Counted from the first letter of the stretch, positions 45,181 through 57,177 are shown. The stretch: DNA of 64,000 nt from Hexactinellida sp. DTS-2022 (GCA_028753945.1 JAPNXP010000009.1:5022001-5086000), one strand, 5' to 3'. The notes: a model not told the origin generated them from the sequence alone. Translations and numbers: made by a program.

Positions 45181-45402
45181 GAAAAAGATGGGTCTGACTG
45201 AATGGTAGAAAATGGTAGAAAATGGTGGAAAATGGTGGAAAATGGTGGAAAAACATCCGAAAATGGTGGAAATGGTGGAATTTCTGAAAATCGTCTGAAA
45301 GGTGGAAAATGGTGGAAAATAGTAGAAAGTTGTGGGAAATGGTTGATTGATGGGACCATCTTTATAATAAGTTATAATATGGTATATAATATATGATATA
45401 TA

Positions 45403-45862
45403 TTATAACCTTATAAAGAATAACTTCTAACTTTGCTCAACACTAGAGACTTATATTCCATGCCATAAGCACCAATTTTAAATATGTATACTACGCAGGT
45501 GAAAATCTCCATCCCTGAATGTACCTATGTACCTGCACCAATTTCATTATATCGGCCTACTATACAGTATTTACAGAATTGGTGGATGGACGCAACTACC
45601 GAGGTCGCACATCATACCAATAAGGCATCCCTATACGAGCAGCAATAAAAAATACTAAGATACACGTATATTAGAATGATGGCAATATAATATAGAGTAA
45701 ATAATAGAATAAATATGATAGGAAATTTTAGGACAACAAATACTACTGAGGGATGGAGATTTGCTCCTGTGTAGTATAAAGTTTTAAAGTCGGTATTTAT
45801 CGCACATAATATAGGTCTCTGATGTGGAGTAAAGTTTGAAGTCATTCTTTATAAGGTTATAA
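45403..45862. mobile_element. 460-bp MITE with ~110-bp inverted arms
   Basis: Ends TTATAACCTTATAAAGAAT and its near-exact inverse. Arms remain alignable for ~110 bp. Flanks are TA repeats, so the target is undefined. Confidence 0.8.
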
Positions 45863-45880
45863 TATATATGATATAATATA

Positions 45881-46307
45881 CAGTAGAACTCGGTTAAGAT
45901 GTACCACCTTGGGAGACAAGAAAAAGTACGTACTAACCGTGGTACGTCTTATCCGTATGCATATTCCACAAGTCGAAATAATGACTTGTTCAATGATGTG
46001 AATCGATGTATGGTATACAAGTATATAACATACTTAACGATATGATTGAAGTATTTTAGTTGTCACCTACTCACTTAATCAAATAATACCTGAGTTCTGC
46101 TGATAGTTTTCTAGAGTACATACTAACCGAATTAAAATAAATACATTTTATGTAATTGGGAATATAAATTGGTACGTCTTATCCGAGTACGTATTAACCG
46201 AATCATTTATAATGGATCAGATAGGAGGAAAAATCGGTTATTAGAGAACAGTAAGTAATATCCGAGAGTACGTCTTAAGCCGAGTACGTACTAAGCGAAT
46301 TCCACTG
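45881..46307. mobile_element. 427-bp pogo-like MITE, TA target
   Basis: Starts CAGTAGAACTCGGTTAAG and ends, inverted, CAGTGGAATTCGCTTAGTAC; TA at 45879-45880 and 46308-46309. Relatives: 29867-30180 (reversed) and 53262-53362. Confidence 0.9.
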
Positions 46308-46449
46308 TACGTATATATTATAACTAATTATAAAGATGGCCCCATCATTCAGCCATTTTCTACAACTTACTACTATTTTCCACCATTCAGTCGTTTGCCA
46401 CCATTTTCCACCTTTCTGTAGATTTTTTGAAATTCCACCACTTTCCACC

Positions 46450-47236
46450 GGTCTGACTGAATGGTGGAAAATGGTGGAATTTCTGAATTTTCGTCGAAAA
46501 TACTGAATGATGGAAAGTGGTATAAAAAGACTGAATGGTGGAAAATGGTGAAAATGACTTAATGGTAGAAATGGCTGAATGATGGAAGAGCTCATAAGGT
46601 ACATATAAGGTGCATGCTCTATTCACCTTATGAGCTATAAGGCAGCTCATAAGGTACATAGAGCATGCTCGTAAAGATCAATGATTTTACCTAAGTATAA
46701 TAATCACAAGTATAATATTTATTACTTACGAATTACATTCCAATTTGATACACTATAACAACAATAATATTAATAAAAACAAAGCAACGAAAAATAAAAT
46801 ATTCACGAAGTCAAATAGTCCACAATTTATGGTGGATTAGTTAAGCCACCAAAGGTGAATTTGGTGGCTTTAATAAGATCTTTGGTGGCTAACGCCACCA
46901 AACCACCTAATTTGTCGAGCACTGACGAGCATGCTCTATGTACCTTATGAGCATGCTCTGTGTACTTTTTGTTATATGCGTTTTCCATCATTCAACCATT
47001 TTCAACCATTCAGTCTTTTCCACCATTAGTCGTTTTCCACCATTTCCCACCATTAAGCCATTTTTCCACCATTCAGTCATTTTACACCATTCAGTCGTTT
47101 TCCACCTTTCAGTCGATTTTTAGAAATTTCATCACTTTCCACCATTCAGTCATTTCGACGAAAATTCAGAAATTCCACCATTTTCCACCATTCAGTCAAG
47201 TAGTTTTCCACCATTTTCCACCATTCAGTCAGACCC
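46450..47236. mobile_element. Foldback element 2 of tggtggaaaa repeats
   Basis: Left arm from 46450 (ggtctgactgaatggtgg), right arm 46985-47236 ending ccattcagtcagacc. The loop contains gagcatgctctatgtacctt as an exact inverted pair (46648-46674 and 46924-46950) that brackets a truncated MITE. Confidence 0.75.
46730..46923. mobile_element. Truncated copy of the CAGTGCTCGACAAA MITE
   Basis: Reads in reverse cagtgctcgacaaattaggt and then follows the copy at 10911-11211 for ~190 bp. The other end is lost. Confidence 0.75.
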
Positions 47237-47864
47237 CCCAATGATCCAATCTATGAAGGGATATCACTCATTGTGTAATTTTATACTACTCTGGATCTTG
47301 TTGTAATAACTATAACACGTTACTTCCTTTTCACTATGGCCATCATTGATTTAATAATGGCTAGGTTGTTTACCAATGTCCGCTATAAATGGATTATTTG
47401 TGCAGCTAATATGTTGTAATAGTAATTTATTGTATGCATAAGCATAAGCTTTTTCAAATATTCAGAAAACCTCAGGGGGTCAGAGGTCAACGGTCGATTC
47501 GAAAGGTCAATTCGGTCCAACTCCGATATCAAAATTATTGTAGGCTGCGTCCGCTCCCGAATTAACAGCGCTGATAGCGACGTTAGGATTCGGAGGAGGA
47601 GGATCAAGCTTCAGGTAGATTGAAAAATTACAGTATCCATTTAATGTACATCAAGATGCGTGAGTAACCACTCCACCGGACAATCACCGCTCCCAGACAA
47701 AGGGCGTCCGGACGGCCAACGAATAGTGAACCATCTTTAATGAATAAATACAATACAGTTATGGTGGCGCAAAAAAGTTATTTTAGATTCGTTTGAGTTG
47801 AAGATATATGATTCCTTTGCTCATCTCAGCTCAAAATTTCAATTAGTATCTAGTATCTACAAAT
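47237..47864. other. No gene recognised
   Basis: A GC-richer segment at 47480-47720 has no family that I can name; open frames there are short. Confidence 0.4.
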
Positions 47865-48218
47865 CAGCATGGGGTCAAGCCCTTTCAAAAGGGCCTTAAG
47901 TCCAAGCCCATCCCTTATCAGAAGGGCTTAAGCCCAAGAACTTTTTCTAAGCCCTTTTTTAAAAGGGCTTTATTCCAAGCTCAAGCCCTTAATAAAGGGC
48001 TTATGTCCGGACTTAAGTCTTTTACTTGAATAAGTGCCACTTATGTCTTTTACTTGAATAAGTGCCTTGAAAAAGGGCTTGAAAGGGCTTGCTGTTCATC
48101 TATAAAGGGCTTAAGTCCAACTCCGGACTTACGCCCTTTTATTAAAAGAGGACTTAAGCCCGGATTTAAGCCCTCTCAAAAATGGGCTTAAGCCCTTTGG
48201 GGCTTGGCCCCATGCCTG
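47865..48218. mobile_element. hAT-like MITE of agggcttaag repeats
   Basis: Ends CAGCATGGGGTCAAGCCC and, inverted, CAGGCATGGGGCCAAGCCC. The interior is a ladder of direct and inverted agggcttaagtcc units that can fold. Flanks share only CAAAT. Confidence 0.7.
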
Positions 48219-48365
48219 ATGCAAATATTTTGATATGTTCCTCATCTTGGTTTTGTATTTCCATATTTCAACTAATCCTAGTCGTATCTAGATTTTTGAT
48301 TCATCTCCATGAATTTTGATTGTTTGAAAATATTCCTCAAAATGTTTTGTTGAATACGTTTCTAC

Positions 48366-49100
48366 TAGGGGTGTCGACGAATCCTCAAATTCTAATACCC
48401 GGTTCTCGAATCCTTTGCAAAGCTAATACCCGGATATACTCGGGTACCCGGGTATTATTTTTAAGTTCATAGAATACTTTTCAACATGCCTTAAATAAAT
48501 AGTAAGATCATTGTATACACATCGAATCATGGATTTTTTAATTTATGTAAGAATGACCCGTTAGCAAATTAACATAAATGACTCTATTTATTTAATATAA
48601 GTATATATATAGTAAAATATTAATTAAATATGAGAAATAACACAAAAATATTGATGTTGTCGATAAGAAAATGTTCTAACTTCTATATATCTCTCTGTCT
48701 AACTAAATGTTATTCTAAAATAATCTGGAATTTTACTATTTTACTGTAAACTTTTGAAATATCCTTTTAGAAATACTAAGGAATCTAAGGATGAGTCACT
48801 CAAACTTGACCTTAATTTCGTAATGAAGAGCCCAACAGAAGAAAAAGCTCTTTCAGCTTCTACACTGGTACACGGAATATTATAGAGGGCTTGCTCTAAC
48901 AGGAGTATATTCTTTGATTTTGTTCCTGTTAGATCAAAATGTTTGAATTCTTTGTTCTGTGTATCGAACTTTCTACATACCGCATATAATATTATAAAAA
49001 TCTATGTTTTATTTGAATTTACAGAAGGATCATTGTCGTTAGATTCTCCGTCATTCTTTAAATTTTAGTTAATTGGAGGGAGACCACAAAACGAACTAGT
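48366..49100 (-). pseudogene. hAT transposase C-terminal relic with one element end
   Basis: hAT transposases end in a dimerisation region. On the minus strand, ~48935-48780 reads NIPCTSVEAERAFSSVG and then FITKLRSSLSD and LVFLKG, which is that signature. The frame is open over ~55 codons and then stops; upstream catalytic parts are not present in the window. 48366-48390 reads taggggtgtcgacgaatcc, a typical hAT-type end, followed by acccggatatactcgggtac. So this is the 3' part of a hAT element, in an orientation consistent with the minus-strand gene. The other end was not found. Confidence 0.7.
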
Positions 49101-49939
49101 ACTTGTGTTTGACAAACTTTATCTAACTTTACATATAAGTATAACTATGGATACTAGTGCAAAATTAGTAATTACGTAACATTCACAGATATTCTGATAT
49201 ACGTGGGTCCATCATTCTAACATTTGTTTGGTTGTTGGACACATATGTTTATGCACAATACATTAGTTTTGATTAATTGAAAAAAATATTTACGCATTAA
49301 TGAAATTTTTGGCCAAGTTGTATTAAAATGTGTGGATCAGTGCTGCAATGGATGACTCAAATCCACTAACTACGATTATCAGTCGGAACATATTGAAGTA
49401 TTAGGAAAAATGAAGGAAAGCAGTTCACGATTGGAATTTTGAAACGCATTGCGAATATTCTGTTTATCGTTCGCTTATGTTGGTAGGTGTGAAACCAGAG
49501 TTTGCATGATGGTGGGGAGCACAACCCACACGAAATCGTTATACAGTTATATAGTTAACGGTGCCAAGGTGGACGAGATCACTGCTAGAATTTTATATGA
49601 AGGCATACTACTGGCTTTTGATGGAACGTAAATAGGAGTTGAGATACGGCACGGGTTTGCTATAATGGCAGGGCCGCGTTCCACTCGTGGTGAAACTACA
49701 ATTGCCCCTATTCTCGGCTGATATTCTTATTAAACAATAAAAATAGAACTCATCATTTATCTGAGAAGTCAGCCCCGGTATGCATTACGTTGTTGTTATT
49801 ATTATATTTAGTTTAATAACAAAGGCGATTCAAATTAACTAACAAACATAATTGTATTAAAGAAATATTTACAAAAATAATGAAGATAAAGTCAACTAAT
49901 TATATAAAAGTTATAGAAAACAGAAGATATACGCCAGCA
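49101..49939. other. No gene identified; short exon-like frame
   Basis: 49500-49630 is open on the plus strand (GAKVDEITARILYEG) and is followed ~100 bp later by aataaaa. Family unknown, weak evidence for coding. The rest is AT-rich. Confidence 0.3.
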
Positions 49940-50388
49940 TCATATACATATTTTCTTGGAAAAAGGATTCCGGACTTTAACAAAAATAATTTTATCTTCG
50001 AACAACTTTTCGACCTCATCCATACTCAGTCCTGTTGTCTCTGGAATGAAGAGAAACACAAACACACATGTAGAGACATTCAAAAGCGAAAAAATAGAGA
50101 ATATATAGTGAGATCCCACCAATTGTTCAAGATATGGAAATACTAGGAGAATCAGTGTCATAGAAAACATCAATACACAAATGGACACAGAAGCTGAAGT
50201 GGAACGCACTTTAGTAGGGAAAGACTCTCCTAACAATATAAAGGGAATAGGGTCCCATCCTAGTCCATACACGAATCTTATTATAATCAGAGCTGTCATA
50301 GGCACGAGACTGATGTAATCACAGAAGTCTGAACTAACGAGTGTGTGAATACCACTAGAGTTAGTTAGGCTGGATGTTGTATCCAATT
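49940..50388 (-). CDS. MFS sugar (Tret1-like) transporter, C-terminal exon
   Basis: Facilitated sugar/trehalose transporters have 12 membrane helices. This piece covers the end: hydrophobic MTALIIIRFVYGLGWDPIPFI, with the conserved Gly-x-Pro-(I)-P-(F) turn, then GESFPTKVRS (loop 10-11). Two further membrane segments (VCVLMFSMTLILL-like and YIFSIFSLLNVSTCVFVFLF) and the C-terminal PETTGLSMDEVEKLF motif follow. A tctcag acceptor lies just upstream at ~50390, so the exon probably begins there. The stop is at 49940. The N-terminal piece is at 52890-53193, and TM2-TM9 are not found between them, so the gene is fragmentary or its other exons were lost. Frame intact here. Confidence 0.75.
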
Positions 50389-50441
50389 CAGAGCACTGAG
50401 ACCAGACATGAGAGGAACCGAACGAATAGACAGACAGTATT

Positions 50442-50582
50442 CAAGGGTGGCGCTAAGGGGGAGGCAATAGCCCCCCCCGTCGGGGAAAGTTTATACGGGG
50501 CAGCTGATCGCGTCCCTCTATTTAGCCCCCCCCCGCCGGGGATCTTAGCCCCCCTGTCGGGGAAATCCTGGCGCCACCCCTG
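50442..50582. mobile_element. 141-bp hAT MITE with perfect 8-bp duplication
   Basis: Ends CAAGGGTGGCGCTAAGGG and, inverted, CAGGGGTGGCGCCAGG. ACAGTATT at 50434-50441 is repeated at 50583-50590. Interior has runs of C and ccgtcgggga. Confidence 0.95.
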
Positions 50583-50944
50583 ACAGTATTACGTGACCGA
50601 TGGCCTACTATATTATACGGCTAGATAAGCCATTTTATTTCCAGGCCAGTGTTTACTTTCTAATTGCTCGTGAAATGAATTACCTATTGTCATGGAATAA
50701 ACTAAACTTAGGTTTTCAAATACGCTGGAAACATCTAAAATACTTTTGAGAATGATTTCTCATCGGAGTTAACCACAATGACGTAATCAAATATACATAC
50801 CCATATGTTTGTTTCTATCATTAACCGTCTTGAGTTTAGTGCCTTCATTCATTATGTATTGAGAATAGTATATTATATTATTAGTTATTTATTTTAGCAA
50901 CGGTGAGAGAGTTAAGTCAACAAATTTCTTTATATTATATTATT
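50583..50944. other. No gene; family fragment
   Basis: 50815-50944 contains a piece of the CCAAAATTG-family core (gttatttattttagcaa), reversed neighbours and AT-rich DNA. Confidence 0.4.
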
Positions 50945-52438
50945 TATTACTGTGCCGACTATACTATAGTATAGTGGCCCAGTATTAGAATCACTGCCTT
51001 TATTTATATTATTATTATTTCTCCGTAGCAGGTGCCCTGGCCACACCTGTATACATAGAGGGCTGAAACTTGGCATGTAGATTCGGAGTCGACGTCTAAT
51101 TTGCACCTGGGGTTACGATTTTGTATTAACAAATTTTTGACACATCTTTAACACCTTTCAAAATTTGTCTGGTCCATAACTCAAAAAATGTTTTACTAAA
51201 CCCCAAAATTTTATTTCACAATTGGATTCGCCATAAAATTCTGCGTCTGATGAGAGAAGAAATTTTTCAATAAAGGGGTCAATTTCTGCCATAAATGGGG
51301 GTTGAAATTTCTTTGTTTACTGACACTTCAATTTCAGTAAAGTGTTAAATCTAATTCTATTGTTTCAACTTGTAATAATTATATTGATTTAACTTGTTAA
51401 ATCCTACTCTAGTGATTCAACTTGCGATAATTATATTGATTTAACTTATAAATTCCAGCTGGCTTCTATTTAATTTTAGTATTACTATACAATTGATTAA
51501 ATTAAATAATATAATATAAGGAATTTGTTGACTCAACTCAACCAACCATGGATAACATTGCTAAAATAAATAACTAATAATATAATTTATTATCAATATA
51601 TAATGAATGAATGGCATTAAACTAAAGATGGTTTATGATAGAACCGTTAAGATTTTACATTCCACAACAACGACAGATTAAGTGATTATATTTATTTCGG
51701 CGAGAATATTCTTGCACAATTAATGACTGACTTAATTAATTATAATTAATTCATTTTGTATTTAACTTATAGACGGTTCCAAATAGATTATTGGGGTTAT
51801 CGAGTGCGTGGAATTCAAATATTATAGTGAAATTCAATTTAAATTAATAATAATTGCAAATAATTGAACTTAATTTATTTTGCTGTATATAATAATGGTG
51901 TTAAATAATAAATAAATAAATTAAATATTTATACTAATTAGATAAATTTCATTAATCTCAGAGATGATACAAGATAGAAACAAACTTTCAATTTATCAAT
52001 TGGTCCTTATGCCAGGTACCACCTATACAAGTGGGTCTTGACACCTTGAGGTGATTATGACATCGTCAAAAAAATGTATTTTTACAATTTTGTTAATTCG
52101 ATATTTAAAATGGGTTAGTTGATGTTGGGTGATGACCCAACACACACATAAAAAATGCTGAGTCATCAGCTATTATATTCTACTCAAACTTGAATATCTC
52201 TAAAATTATATGAACTAAATGGAAACTTCCACCACTCTAAGGGTCGATGCCTTCTGTAACACCTTTTTGAAATAATTTAACACCTTCATAGTGATGATGA
52301 CATGGCGAAAAAAAAATCCAAAATTGCAGCCTGCGCCGACAGAATGTTCTTTTGGAGGCACTATAAATAAACAACCAACAAAATATAGTGGCACCAAAGG
52401 AACATGCGTCGGCACAGGCTGCAATTTTGGATTTTTTA
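50945..52438 (-). mobile_element. CCAAAATTG-family element, long variant, reversed
   Basis: Tail palindrome at 50958-50975, core to ~51640, extra ~650-bp segment (gtgatgacccaacac, cacctcaaggtg motifs) and palindromic head 52315-52438. Same organisation as 60105-61311. Lies in the gap between the sugar-transporter pieces. Confidence 0.7.
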
Positions 52439-52882
52439 ATCCATTATATAATAATACTATAATTAAATAGAAGCCAGCTGGAATTTATAAGTTAAATCAA
52501 TATATTTATCACAAGTTGAAACAAAAGAGAAAGATTTAACAAGTTAAATAATATATTTATTACAAGTTGAAACAATAGAATTAGATTTAACAGTTTTACT
52601 AAATCTGAAGTGCGAGGAAACACAGGAGATTGGCATCCGTACATGTAAATTTTATCAAGCTCAATATTAATTATTTCATGTTTTGAGCCATAATTAGTTT
52701 AAATAGGTGTTAAAATCATTTGATCAAAAATCGTAACCCCAGGTGCAAATTAGACGGTCATTCCGAACCTACATGCCAAGTTTCAGCCCTCAATGTATAC
52801 AGGTGTGGCCAGGGCACCTGCTACGGAGAAATAATAAAATAAAATTTAAAAGCACTATAGTATAGTCGGCACAGTAAAAAAT
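52315..52882 (+). mobile_element. CCAAAATTG-family element, internally deleted
   Basis: Begins at the same palindromic head as the previous element but runs plus-ward: short core, ctacggagaaat, and tail ending gtcggcacagt at ~52876. Two elements in opposite directions share one head. Confidence 0.65.
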
Positions 52883-52889
52883 CATGACG

Positions 52890-53193
52890 GTCCGGTCCGG
52901 TCCATGAAATTTCAGGATCGCTGCATCTCTGGAGAGTAGTACGATGAGAGATTTCGCTCCTAACCTTCCTGTGAAGAAGGAAACAGATACCCTTCCAATG
53001 TCTGCAAAAAAGAACAAACAGGAACTCCTATCATTTTAACCTCTTCCTCAATGGGAGAAGGATACCCAAGACTAAATCCAAGAACGAATGAACTTAGACT
53101 AGATGCGATTGATGCTATAAGTACTGGGGATATACTAGCTTGTTCCCTGTTGGATATTTGTGATTTTTTTATCCATTTATTATCGAAGGGCAT
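52890..53193 (-). pseudogene. MFS sugar (Tret1-like) transporter, N-terminal piece
   Basis: The ATG at 53193 opens a frame with a short basic cytosolic start and the first membrane segment VLIASIASSLSSFVLGFSLG, followed by YPSPIEEE, the usual TM1 end of Tret1-like transporters. Near 53012, a run of six T requires a one-base shift to continue as DIGRVSVSFFTGRLG, the TM2 and Gly-Arg-x-Gly loop. It then stops matching at ~52935, where a ggtccggtccggtcc stretch and the repeat tail begin. A 39-bp GT-AG intron could also explain the shift, but homology is colinear without it. Probably a broken gene. Confidence 0.65.
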
Positions 53194-53261
53194 TTATGTT
53201 TCTAGTTATCCTCAATTGAAATCATCAATTTATACTAAATATTTGCTTAATTTAATCATTA

Positions 53262-53385
53262 TACAGTATTACTCAGTTAAGACATACCACCCTGGGAAAC
53301 ATGAAAAGGTACGTATTAACCGAGGTACGTCTTATCCGTAGGCATAATCCACAGGTCGAAATCCACAAAACACAACTAATTATAT
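53262..53385 (+). mobile_element. Truncated pogo-like MITE (45881 family)
   Basis: Starts cagtattactcagttaaga and follows the first ~100 bp of 45881-46307; then breaks off at repeat family A. Confidence 0.75.
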
Positions 53386-53904
53386 ATACTAGCGCGCTTC
53401 GCTTGCTAAGTCGCTTCGCGGCAAAACACAACCACACACCAACCGCTTCGCGGTTGGTATGTGGTTTATATACTCCTAATATTGATTATAAAGCGTAAAT
53501 AGGCCAAAATAGTCAAATTTTACAATGTGATTTCTTATCGATTACGTCATTGTGCGACAATGAGTAAGCATATTGGCAATCTGGTGTGATCAACTTGTCC
53601 GCAACCGCATCACTAATATCATGTTCTATTAGATTTTCAGATAATTATCTCTTTAGAGGGCGGGAATTATGTGCTTTTAAGTGAATTTTCAGGGTTCTCG
53701 AAATGTGACAATGACGTCATGACTTGACGAGGTGTGTGAAATTTTGAGTGGAAACCTCAACTTGTTGGCGGGTGCCAAAAGTTACCCCTATATGCCAAAA
53801 ATCCCATTTGGAAACCGTCCAGTTTCTTCAATCAACTCGGGACATACAAACAAATATATATATACACACACACATATATAAGTATAGATTTTAATAGTAT
53901 AGAT
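53386..53904 (+). repeat. Dispersed repeat family A, longest copy
   Basis: Starts actagcgcgcttcgcttg, includes a short hairpin (accaaccgcttcgcggttgg) and ends ttttaatagtatagat after an (AT)/(AC) stretch. Full-length match to 9509-9968. Confidence 0.8.
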
Positions 53905-54507
53905 AATTATTAGCTGCCAGGGCATATACGTATAATACTAGGAGTTATGAGTTAACAATATTCAATCGATTTAATGACTCACTACGTAGTTTATGTCCTT
54001 AATTGAGCTATTGTCTCAAGTATGTGATAGAATATACATCCATTAATTATGTTTACAATAATTTCCCAATAACTCTGCTGATATTCAACAGACCGGCTAA
54101 CTGGTTGATAAAATCTGTAACCGTTAACCGATTTCTGCAACGGTTAACCGGTTAGCCGGTTAACTGAATCCAGCCTTACCCCACGAAAACAATGAGCGCC
54201 GGACGCTTATTCGAAGCAATACATTAAGTGATAGAGTAATAGATGACGAATTTATAATTGAGGTAGAGAGTTTGGTGCACATCTGTAACCCATGAGACAC
54301 CCATCTTAAAAATTTGGGCTTCTAGTTAAAATTAAACTCTGTTGTGTGTAGAGGATACGGACTAATAATAATAATAATAATATACCAAGGCAGTCATTTC
54401 AACACTGGGCCACTATACTATAGTATAGTTGGCACAGTAAAATAAAGGCAGTGATTTCAATACTGGGTCACTATATTATGGTATAGTTGGCACAGTAAAA
54501 ATAAAAA
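53905..54507. repeat. GGTTAACCG fragment and CCAAAATTG-family tails
   Basis: 54084-54178 is a terminal piece of the GGTTAACCG family. 54265-54505 holds the long-variant tail, an (AAT)n run and two copies of the actatactatagtata tail unit. No gene. Confidence 0.65.
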
Positions 54508-56018
54508 ATTGCAGCTGTGCCGACAGCATGTTCTTTGGAGGCACTATCTTTTAATGCAGGGGTTCGCAAACTTTTGCAGCATACCAGCCACATTTAGTTA
54601 ACGACATAATAATACCGGCCGCATCTAAAAACAAATTTTGTAAGGTATGAAACTAATTGGATTATAGCCTTACTATACGTATAAGAATCACTAGCGGATC
54701 CAGAAATGTTAAAAGGGGATGCCCATGAAACAAAGCGAGCGTAGCGAGCGACTTATAAGGCCGTTTTGAGGCAAGCCCCCATAATTTTTTTAACTTATTT
54801 ATATACACTAGTTCACTGGTGTTTGTAGAACAAATCTGATAGTAAACTGTATACATATATACGTTAATTTATTTGTGGTTATAGTAAATTAGTCAGTTAC
54901 ATGGCAATCCTATAGTAGTATTTAGATTCCTAAACAAAAATATATCAAATTTCAAGTAAAAAATTCAAAATTGTCCTCATATAAATTTTAGTTTTTAGGC
55001 TTTGCTGCTACCGGCCGCATCAAAGAAGCAATCCGGCCGCATGCGGCCGGAAAAAGCGAGTTTGCGAACCCCTGTTTTAATGGCTACTGGCTGGTTAATT
55101 GATAGTGTCTCCAAAGGGAAATGCTGTCTACACAGCTGCAATTTGGATTGTCCGCCATGTCATCATCATTATGAAGGTGTAAACCAAATCAGAAAGGTGT
55201 TTCGGATGGCAACGACCCTTCGGAGTGGTGGAAGTTACCTTTCAGCTTACTTCATTTCAGACATATTCAAGTTTCAGTATAATATAATAGGTGATGAGTC
55301 AGCATTTTTTATGTGCGTGTTGGGTGTTGACCCAACACCATCCAACCCATTCGAATTATATAATTCATAAAATTGTAAAACATATTTTTTTGACGATGTC
55401 ATCATCACCTCAAGACCCATTTGTAGAGGTGATACGTGGCATAGAGATCAATTGATAAATTGGAAGTTTGTTTTTATCTTGTAAAATCTCTGGGATTTCT
55501 GATATTTAGCTAATTAATATACATACTTATTCATATTATTATTAATTTGAACCAATTTCATGGTCAACTAACATTTAATAAGCTCAATTATTTGTTATAA
55601 ATAGTAATTTAAATTAATCTGGCTACCAAATTTGAATTTCGCTCACTCGATGACCAGTATAAACAAATTGGAAGCATCTCTATATGTTAAATACAGACTG
55701 AATTAATATAATTAATTACGCCAGTATATTAATAGTACAAGAGTATTCCTGCAGAATGAAATATATCCACTTAATCTGTCGTTGTTATGGAATGTAGAAT
55801 CTTAGTTTTTAATTAGAAAATAGAAGCCTACTCGAACTCACAAGTTGAATCAATATAATTATCACAGGTTGGTACAATATAATTAGATGTAACACTTTCA
55901 AATGAACTGAAGTGTTAGTAAACAAAGGAGATTTGCAACTCAATTGTGCACAAACTATCGAAATTTCAAGATTCTTGCACTGTGAAAGGGTGTAGAATTA
56001 ATTGCCATCTATCGAATG
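54508..56018 (+). mobile_element. CCAAAATTG-family element, long variant, split by a hAT
   Basis: The palindromic head is in two parts (54508-54556 and 55075-55150) around the hAT 54557-55074. The long-variant segment and core follow to 56018, where the next hAT element is inserted; the tail resumes after 57670. Confidence 0.7.
54557..55074. mobile_element. hAT element with perfect 8-bp duplication
   Basis: Ends CAGGGGTTCGCAAACTT and, inverted, CAGGGGTTCGCAAACTC. TTTTAATG repeats at 54549-54556 and 55075-55082. Arms carry ggccgcat; the interior has gcgagcgtagcgagcg. Confidence 0.95.
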
Positions 56019-56293
56019 CAGGGTTTCATACAGGGGGTTGTACGTGCATTTGCCTCCCCCTGCTCCTTCAAGTGCCCCCCCCCCCAAAGAAATACCACTT
56101 ACACTACGAAGTTGTATCCCCAGGGACGCCAAGAGGGGGGTGGAGTGGGGACAATTGCCCCGGGGCCCGTGGGTCTAGGGCAGGGGTGGGCAAACTACGG
56201 CCCGCGGGCCGGATCCGGCCCGCCTACGAAATTTAACCGGCCCGCTTGACCTGAACAAAGTCCATATCTTTGGTAGTCTCGGCCCACATAAAG

Positions 56294-56656
56294 CATACCT
56301 GCCAACCTATTTGAATCATACCCCTGTACAGGGCTCCAATTCCCCCTTTACATTTGCCAAAATCCCTGTACACCTCCCAAAAAATATCACGCTCGCTGCG
56401 CTCGCTCGTCTAGGGAATTACTATACACTTGAATAAATATAGAAACAACGTTGTGCCTTAATGTAGTGTAGTCAATGCAGAATGCATGGCATAATATACT
56501 ATCACATCTGTATACATTTTTAGGCATTATTACTCATAATTAGTAAATTAAAAATCCCTATATAAATGGAATAAATCCCTGTACGCATGTACAGAATGGC
56601 CAAAATTGTTAAAATTCTTTTAGTGTACAGGGATCCCTGTACGATTGGCAGGTATG
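56294..56656. mobile_element. CATACCTGCC element, copy 2
   Basis: Ends CATACCTGCC and GGCAGGTATG, with gtacagggatcc motifs near both ends. Matches 5992-6458 reversed. Confidence 0.8.
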
Positions 56657-56660
56657 AATC

Positions 56661-56805
56661 CGTATGATAAAGTTTATCAAAAATATGTCAGGATCAGAAT
56701 GACAGATGAACACCTTTCTCAGCTTATGTGTTTTGATACTTCAGCCAGAGAACCAAATTTTGATAAACTAATAAAAACGCAGGATCAACTGTACAACTCC
56801 CACGA
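56661..56805 (+). pseudogene. hAT transposase C-terminal remnant
   Basis: An open stretch reads YQKYVRIRMTDEHLSQLM and then EPNFDKLIKTQ, resembling the C terminus of ZBED/GTF2I-type hAT transposases, where a RLTDEHL-like motif precedes the last conserved residues. It lies inside the 56181-56993 hAT element, downstream of the nested CATACCTGCC insertion, in an orientation that reads toward the right end. Only ~45 codons remain. Plausible but short. Confidence 0.5.
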
Positions 56806-57177
56806 GTTCTTTATACTTCATAATATGTCATTTTATTAGTTTATATTTCCTCAGTATCATAGTTTATTTCCTATTAATGCTACTGCAAATAAAATAAGAA
56901 ATGTGTTAAAATAGGAAATGTTCACCCTCAGGCCCGCAACACTATGACATTTATCCATTTTGGCCCGCGGCCTAAAAAGTTTGCCCACCCTTGGTCTAGG
57001 GGGACCCGTGAAAATTCCTAAACAAAGTTATTAGTTTAAGAATGTAAGTATAATGTTACCGCCAAATGCTGCATTCAGATAATATAATTGAATGAAATAT
57101 AGTTAACTGAAACTTTAATTATAAAGAGATAAGGAAATCGTGTAAAATGAACATTTGGGTTTGGGAAAGGTTCCAGA

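Larger units (their letters stand above)
45190..46448. mobile_element. Foldback element 1 of tggtggaaaa repeats
   Basis: Left arm 45190-45385 starts gggtctgactgaatgg, followed by ~10 short tggtggaaaa units and then gggaccatctttataat. Right arm 46312-46448 is its inverse, truncated at the outer end. The loop holds two MITEs (45403-45862 and 45881-46307). No coding sequence. Confidence 0.7.
56181..56993. mobile_element. hAT element with perfect 8-bp duplication
   Basis: Ends CAGGGGTGGGCAAACTACGG and, inverted, CAAGGGTGGGCAAACTTTTT, with cccgcgggcc inside. GTCTAGGG repeats at 56173-56180 and 56994-57001. Contains the element 56294-56656 and a transposase remnant. Confidence 0.95.

Noticed and set aside
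45054..47244. Pro/Phe/His-rich frames as secreted repetitive proteins
   Set aside because: They are translations of tggtggaaaa foldback arms and occur on both strands.
53000..53045. A 39-bp GT-AG intron in the sugar-transporter piece
   Set aside because: The protein aligns through the region if one T is added to or removed from a T run, so an indel is simpler; not fully excluded.
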